A stretch of 64,000 nucleotides of DNA from Alisma plantago-aquatica. Its lineage: Eukaryota; Streptophyta; Magnoliopsida; Alismatales; Alismataceae. Position numbers and translations under genes: made by a program. This document shows positions 58,401-64,000 of the stretch, one piece after another. The stretch spans positions 265,219,001 to 265,283,000 of the forward strand of contig OY856414.1 in assembly GCA_963693085.1 (NCBI GenBank). The letters are read 5' to 3'. Each line of letters opens with the position of its first letter. Position 1 is the stretch's first letter. The notes under the pieces were generated by a model, which saw only the letters and a list, made by a program, of their open reading frames with translations, did not search any database and had not been told where the DNA came from.

Positions 58401-59794
58401 GAACCGCAAGGGTCCTCAATTGGACATCAGATCCGGGAGGCCGCAAGGCTGCTCCACCGCCATATCTTCTCCATCAAGCTCTTCTCCACCATTGTTCCAC
58501 CTCATTCCACCCTTGCAATTCCGGAGGTAGACACGAGGATCGAGGTGGAGAGACAAACTTCATCAACCAAGTCAGAGAAGTCCCGAAGATTGGGGTGATC
58601 TACACCGGGCTGTCACAGATCTACTCTTCTGCTCAGACGATGATTTCCTTCTCTCATTTCTCTTTCTTTGTTGCTCCCTATATGAGGAGTGAGTAGTTCC
58701 ATTCACTGAGGTGCGGGCACTAGCCGCGCTGTCTGTGCTTTGTAGCCTGTACCAAAAGATGTTATCTTTTTGATTCAATACTAATTCGTTTCTTACATGC
58801 ATGAATGTTGGCCGCGTTCTTGTGTGCATCTATTATCTTTCGTTGTGGTTTGTTTACAGCCTCTCTTAGGACTCGAATACTAATTTAGTGTTAGTTTCTG
58901 GTGCGTGTATCCACCGCACATCCGTTTCGGTATCTAGGAATGCTTTCCGAGGAGTGGAGTAAACTCACCTCCATCGTTGTACTTTCATACTATGAAATGG
59001 AATCAGTTGACGTACAAAAGTGCAATATTGATAGGCCGAGGAACACACTCTACGGAGGAAGTAGTGTAAAGTACTAGATCATTCATTCGGGGATAGCTGA
59101 CATTGCAACATTCCCACGTTTCTCATAGCTATGTCCTCGAAAGAGGGATGGTCTATAAGGATACTAATCAAATTGGTAATTATCACTCGCTTGTTAGTTT
59201 TCTGATGCACGTTTCACGAGGTTGAGTAAGATTCTCTCTTCGGAGACTACATATCTTCATTGAAACATAGATATGTACCGGATGAGAGTTACTCAACCCG
59301 TGAAGGATGTGTGCATTACTCTTGTCCTACAAGACATCGATATTTTATAACATCCATGTATCTTGCTTGCAGGTCTTGCTATGATTGGTACAGGTACAAT
59401 ACATGTGTAGTGGTGGTGAACACCCACACCACCCCAGTGGTCCATCATCATTTGTTAATCTTAGTTTTTAATTCCTAACTAGTTTTCATACTTGCCTTTA
59501 CTTTCGCATGTTTTAGGATAAATAACTCAAATCAAACTTTTAGCTATAGATGATTAACTTAGATCAAAACAAAATAAGATAAAGACACTCAGATTCTTAA
59601 CGTTGTCCTTTGGGTTCGATCCTAAATCTGTACCATGATAAGGCTTCCACACTCTTGTGGGGTTGGAGCATTTATCTAGCACCAGTTGTAGGTAAACCTA
59701 GAAAGAACATCAACTCCCTAGGGTTTTTGGTGCACATTAGGACTTCCATTGAAAGAGAAATCTTTTGGTGTAAATCCTAGCTCCATAAAAAAAA

Positions 59795-59812
59795 TGGCAC
59801 CGTTGCCGGGGA
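59795..59812 (+). other. W primer-binding site, tRNA-Asp type
   Basis: TGGCACCGTTGCCGGGGA, one mismatch to the complement of the plant tRNA-Asp 3' end. Same primer class as element Y. Confidence 0.88.
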
Positions 59813-59994
59813 CAACGTTGTAAGAATCATCTTTTTCGAATTCTGTGTTAATTTAGGTTTCTCTAGGGTCTTTCATTTTCTTTCAAAAACCTAAAATAGT
59901 GAAGGACTTAATCTTGCATATCCTATTGGATTTGAAGTGATTGGTCAAACTTGATAAACTCATTCTTTGATTTTAGGTACCAACTCTCTTCAAA

Positions 59995-62391
59995 ATGAAG
60001 AAGTCAACACTGCCAACCGTTAGATGTCAACTATGTGGTGACTATTCTCATGCATCGATTTACTACTTCAATGTCCCTCCTTACTACGTGATGGCTCTGT
60101 GTCAAGTAATCACGAATCGTATAGTTGGGAAACTCAAAGTAGCTTCTTCATACAACTATGGATATAGTGCAAGTTATAATCCATATCACTCTGGAGGCTA
60201 CTACAAAGAACCTAACTATGGAGGATTTCAAGGCGTATACTGCAATGTAGGAGGGAACATGGAAAATAATGCAAATCAATACTATGATGAGGAGAGCTAT
60301 TATCAACATCGACCCAACGGGTGCAGCGAAGAGCCTTCTTATGGAGATCAACGTACGTTAATGGAAGAACTACGTGCCTTATAGACGTCGGTGGCTCAAA
60401 AACTAGCCGATCAGATAGCCACGACCAAGAAGTTGATAGCCGATCTTGATCAACTTACACAATTCGTCAACGCCTCTGACTAACATGTAGAACAACCACC
60501 AATTTCAACTAAGCACATCCCTAGTCCACATGTTGATTATGATGATGATTACGAAATCATGTGGAATATGCCTTCCAATGATCTTCAAGTGTTAGTGTAG
60601 GGTGAGGAATCATCTTCAGAGCTAATAACTGAACTCAAAGATGATTTCTCCACAACATCACAAGAGAAAGAATCATTTTTCGAGCCAAGGTCTGACTCGG
60701 ATAATGATTCCTGCACTATGCTCTTAGATGAAAGATTGAGTAGCCAATATGGGGATTCTGTACAGTCAGGAGATCATTTGGAGATAAACTTCAGTACTTA
60801 CCTACCTTCTGACTTCATAGACCCAGATCCAACTATTGAGGAGCAATTAGCAATGATCGACTCCCTAAATGACAAAATCTCTTCAACTTCAGCTGTCTCA
60901 TCAATGAAGTCCATAGAAGAAGGATTTATGTCACAAGAACTCTACACTCCTTCACAGTCAGACTCAAAGGAATGCGTGACTGATTCGAATAAGGAGATAT
61001 CTTTTATGCAAGAGACTCAACTAACTCCTTTATTGGAACATGATCTGATTTGTCCTTATGAAGAAATATCTGATCATTTGACTGATCTAGAAACAAACTT
61101 TGAGGATGAGATTGATCAAAATCTTGATTCAAAAATGGATCATGCTATTCTCATTGACCCTGATGATGAAAAAGAATCATGGGAGGAGTATGGGTCTCAA
61201 TATGATGAATCTATAACCGGTCCTTTCCATGAGATGACATCACCAAAGCTACCACCTCTACAAGAAGTCCAGACGGAGCCAGTTCTCGAACAAAAGCATG
61301 AACTTTCTATTGAATCTTCTTCTAGTCACTTGAACGAGTTGATAGTGCACTATGAAGAGAAACATGAACCATCTCTTGATTATGGAATGGATCATGATAT
61401 TTCCGTAGATTCTTGTAATGACAAAAAGGATCCATGGGAGGACATCGAGCCACAAACTTGTCCTCTTATAGCAACTCATCCCTATGGAGAAACTCCTCCT
61501 GAGCTACCACATATTCAAGAGAATGAGATACTTCCATTACCTGCACAAGGTTTCATTTTTCCCATAGTGACTCTTCCCGAGAACTTAATAGAACTGGAGG
61601 AGTACTATGAAGAAGTATCAGAACAACAACCTGACTCAGAAATGGAGTATTTTAGTGCCAATATCAAAGAAACGGAGTCATCGGGAGATTCTAGTCCTCA
61701 AAACATTATGTCATGGACTAATCCCTCCCATGAAGAAACATCATTGGAACATCTACCCTAGAATCCCATGATTCCTTTACCCAAGCAAGAGTTTGTTTTA
61801 CCAGTTGAATCCTCTTCTAGTTACTTGGATGAATTAAGGATGTTCTACGAGGAAAATTCTGAACAAAATTTTGAAAAGAAGAATGACGCTCTCATCAATT
61901 TCAACATTGATAAAGATGATGATACTTCTCAAAATAACTCCTCTGATGAAGAAACATCATCCTAGCTACCATATCCTACGCAAGAAAAGCCAGGTGACAA
62001 AATGAAGCCTGAACCGGATCTGCCACCTGATCCAGGATAGGAGGAAGTTCAAGTGGCCGACCCTCAATCAACTGCTCTGGATTTTAAAGAAAGCAGTTTT
62101 ACTTTGAAATTCGAGGGCGAGCCATAACTGGAGGACAGAAATAGGCATGACTTCGATTATTCACCTAGTCCCCCAGTTTTGACTGCATATATTCCACCTC
62201 CCCCGCTGATGGGGGAAGGTCTCTAGATTCTTCTGGATGGACAAAGAGGTGAAAGAAATGTGCATCCAAGTCATCCAGAAAACCCGTTCGAGTTGCCATA
62301 GGTTGTATGTGCCACTTCCTCACTCTCAGTTCCGACCCTCATGAAACATCTTCATGGGACCTTCTTCCAATTACGAGGACCACCTGGTTAA
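59995..62391 (+). pseudogene. W ORF: 799-codon acidic repeat protein with a damaged zinc-knuckle-like N-terminus
   Basis: ATG at 59995 opens one frame to TAA at 62389. It has nine premature stops (60382, 60481, 60598, 61759, 61963, 62038, 62125, 62224, 62299) and no frameshift. Residues ~12-25, CQLCGDYSHASIYYF, fit a CCHC knuckle whose last Cys is Tyr. A Tyr/Gly/Asn-rich part (SYNYGYSASYNPYHSGGYY) follows. Residues ~345-680 hold four ~84-residue acidic repeats. Each begins P-L/V-L/P-x-Q/H, passes ESSSSxLxELxxxYEE and D.D.DK, and ends E-T-S/P-x-x-L-P-x-x-Q-E (starts near 61027, 61279, 61534, 61774). Pro-rich end (YIPPPPLMGEGL). Unknown family; it could be a Gag-like or RNA-binding protein. Strong frame conservation shows it was once translated. 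Confidence 0.6.
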
Positions 62392-64000
62392 TACTGCACA
62401 ACTCTTCCCTGCTAGCTCGAACTTAGTGTTTTCTCAGAAACGAGCAAACTCATAAGTTCGAGGTGGAGGATGGGTGGTATGTCTCTCACTCCACCCTCTA
62501 TCTTTACTATTTTCTATTTCTCCATTCTAGCTCCTTTTTCATAATTTTTTCACATTTTTGTATCCTTCTTAAAATAAAGCCTTTATCTAGTCGGCTTTTG
62601 CTTTTCGAATCTGTGTTCATCACCTCTTTTTATTGCAAATCCATGAGAAAACAATGCTTAAAACTAGCTGATAAATGATTTCATCTTTTATAGTATGTGA
62701 ATCCTAATGTCATATCCTTAATAGAAAAAGATGATAAGCTTCAATAAGACTGATATAGATCAAATGCATCACGCCTCTCACTGATTAATGGATCAGCTGT
62801 ATGGAATTCTCATTTGAAGTTTTATCATGTCACTATTTGAGCAAAAGGAACCAGTCATATGGAATCACTAAGCAAACTGCATTATGATCCGAACTCTCTT
62901 ATACACTTCTTCCTTCATTTTCATACCTCTCCACTCACTAATTATGCCAAAGCTTTAAGTTCGGTGTGGCACGCCACACTCCTTTCTAGTGAAAACTAGA
63001 ACTTTGCCAAACTCTAAGTTCAGTGTGGTGAACCACACCTCTGCCGAACTCTAAGTTCAGTGTGGTAAACCACACCTTTGCCGAACTCTAAGTTCGGCGT
63101 GATACACCACACCTCTTTTTCCACTACCACTTCTTCCATACCCCTCAATACATAATAAGGGTGTATCACCTTCTCATTTTGATTCAAAGAGTATACAATG
63201 ATGATTGTGCACATACTAAGGTTGGTGAAAAATCTACCCTAATTCCAAAAAGAGGCCTGGCAGCCCAAAATTACAAAAATCCAAAAATACCCTTTCTCCT
63301 AAGCCAAGTGAGAATGAATAAAAGCTAGAGTGTGAATAAAAACATGAGAGTTGTGCCCTGAATAAGGATTACCGATAAAGGTCTTGCCCGGTCGGTACAT
63401 TAGCTGCCCTCACAAAGGCAGATGTGTCGTGCTTGGTAGTGAGATCCTAAGGCTTCAAAAATGACCCCTTACCTCCTATGGAAGAGGTAATCTAGCCAAA
63501 AGCCTTAAGCCAACCTACACACACTTTTGAGTTACCTTTAGAAAAAAAATCGGGTGTAAGGCTAAGTCAACCAGTATTGTGCACAAATATTCAAAGTGTC
63601 TTGATGAATTACCAATAATAAGAGTCTTGAGTCAATCAGAGGAGAGACTCTTATCTCTTGAACACACCTCTTCCCTTCCTCTTTTATACCGGCACCCCAA
63701 TCACCTCCATTTCAACCTTTGTCTTGAAAACACCAGTGACGATCATATGCATGTTTGTTGATTCTGTGGGTCTTTTCAAAGTCTCATAAAACTTCTAGAC
63801 ATGACTGATACAACAAAAAGTGAGAAGGAAATACTCTAGTGAAGTGAACTCAGAAATGAGGATATCACAAGATGTATTATGTGATCTAAGGAAGTCTTGA
63901 TGTTGCATCAGTCTAAGCCATAAACAAAATTATGATATGACATAAGGATGAGGCAATCACGAGATGAACGATTTCATTGGCGACTGTTTTAAGCTTTCCG
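62392..64000 (+). other. W 3' noncoding region, with a palindromic 37-bp array and the module shared with Y
   Basis: No reading frame. At 62946-63113 there are four units of GCCGAACTCTAAGTTCAGTG plus TGGTAAACCACACCTTT, 37-bp spacing (63006, 63043, 63080), with GTGTGGT and ACCACAC pairing in each. From 63255 to 63580 the words GGCAGCCCAAAA, ATGAGAGTTGT, GCAGATGTGTCGTGC and AAAAGCCTTAAGCC match the Y 3' region in order. Pol and the 3' LTR were not reached. Confidence 0.65.

Larger units (their letters stand above)
57305..59794 (+). repeat. W 5' LTR (~2.5 kb)
   Basis: Layout: ~270 bp, then inverted repeats and a 15-bp array (57575-58350), a TATA box at 58393, then a ~1.4-kb R-U5. That part has Athila-like end phrases (GTTGTCCTTTGGGTTCGATC near 59603). 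Both edges are inferred: TG at 57305 from the break in T, the end from the primer site. Confidence 0.65.
57305..64000 (+). mobile_element. W: Athila-style element with one repeat-protein ORF and no visible pol (runs off the window)
   Basis: The LTR begins TGACGAATCC at 57305 and ends before a tRNA-Asp primer site at 59795. Inside, a 799-codon frame (with stops) is followed by at least 1.6 kb of noncoding DNA that shares an ordered set of words with the 3' region of Y. No Gag capsid, protease, RT or integrase was found to 64000. Normally pol would start within this distance, so W looks non-autonomous and dependent on a Y-like relative; that is inference. It is inserted in copy B of T. Confidence 0.65.

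Noticed and set aside
1..64000. tRNA genes suggested by tRNA-complementary sequences
   Set aside because: The matches at 12711, 26227, 43916 and 59795 are 12-18-base primer sites next to LTRs, with no cloverleaf.

Overview
The window looks like nuclear DNA of a flowering plant with a large, repeat-rich genome. I cannot name the species. Almost all of it consists of decayed, mutually nested LTR retrotransposons, plus one end of a probable DNA transposon. I see no intact protein-coding gene, no tRNA or rRNA gene and no CRISPR array. Every retroelement reading frame carries premature stops, mostly of the kind made by C-to-T or G-to-A change (CAG or CAA to stop, TGG to stop). That fits old, methylated, silenced copies.

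Layout, left to right, using working names: (1) 1-4476, right part of a probable CACTA-type transposon containing a small protein-kinase-like exon relic. (2) G1, 4477-15680, minus-strand Ty3/gypsy chromovirus with two ~3 kb LTRs, tRNA-iMet primer site, integrase and chromodomain remnants; a ~112-bp minisatellite sits in its left LTR only. (3) C1, 15681-19779, plus-strand Ty1/Copia remnant. (4) X, 19780-24665, minus-strand element without visible gag-pol, carrying a relic of a plant 'transposon protein' (Transposase_32-like) ORF. (5) Y, 24666-40725, plus-strand Athila/Tat-like gypsy element with gag, protease, RT, RNase H, integrase and a ~1,600-codon third ORF that holds a Transposase_32-like domain and two Ulp1/C48-protease-like domains. 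(6) Z, 40726-47940, plus-strand Tekay-like chromovirus with a gag deletion, interrupted in its integrase. (7) T, ~47941-57304, long LTR-like direct repeats packed with minisatellites, no coding. (8) W, 57305 to the end, an element with a tRNA-Asp primer site like Y but, within the window, only one 799-codon frame for an acidic repeat protein and no pol.

The breaks give an insertion order. X was hit twice: by C1 in its left LTR and by Y in its right LTR. C1 was then hit by G1, and G1 by the CACTA-like element. Y was hit by Z, Z by T-type sequence, and T by W.

The most interesting signals are: the very large third ORF of Y, with duplicated protease-like domains that have both lost the catalytic Cys; the W repeat protein and the 3' noncoding module W shares with Y; TATA boxes centred in inverted repeats in LTRs of three unrelated families; and a CCGCGG-cored motif array found both upstream of the Y LTR TATA box and upstream of a TATA-like site before ORF3, suggesting an internal promoter. 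All family names rest on motifs read by eye; no database search was possible.
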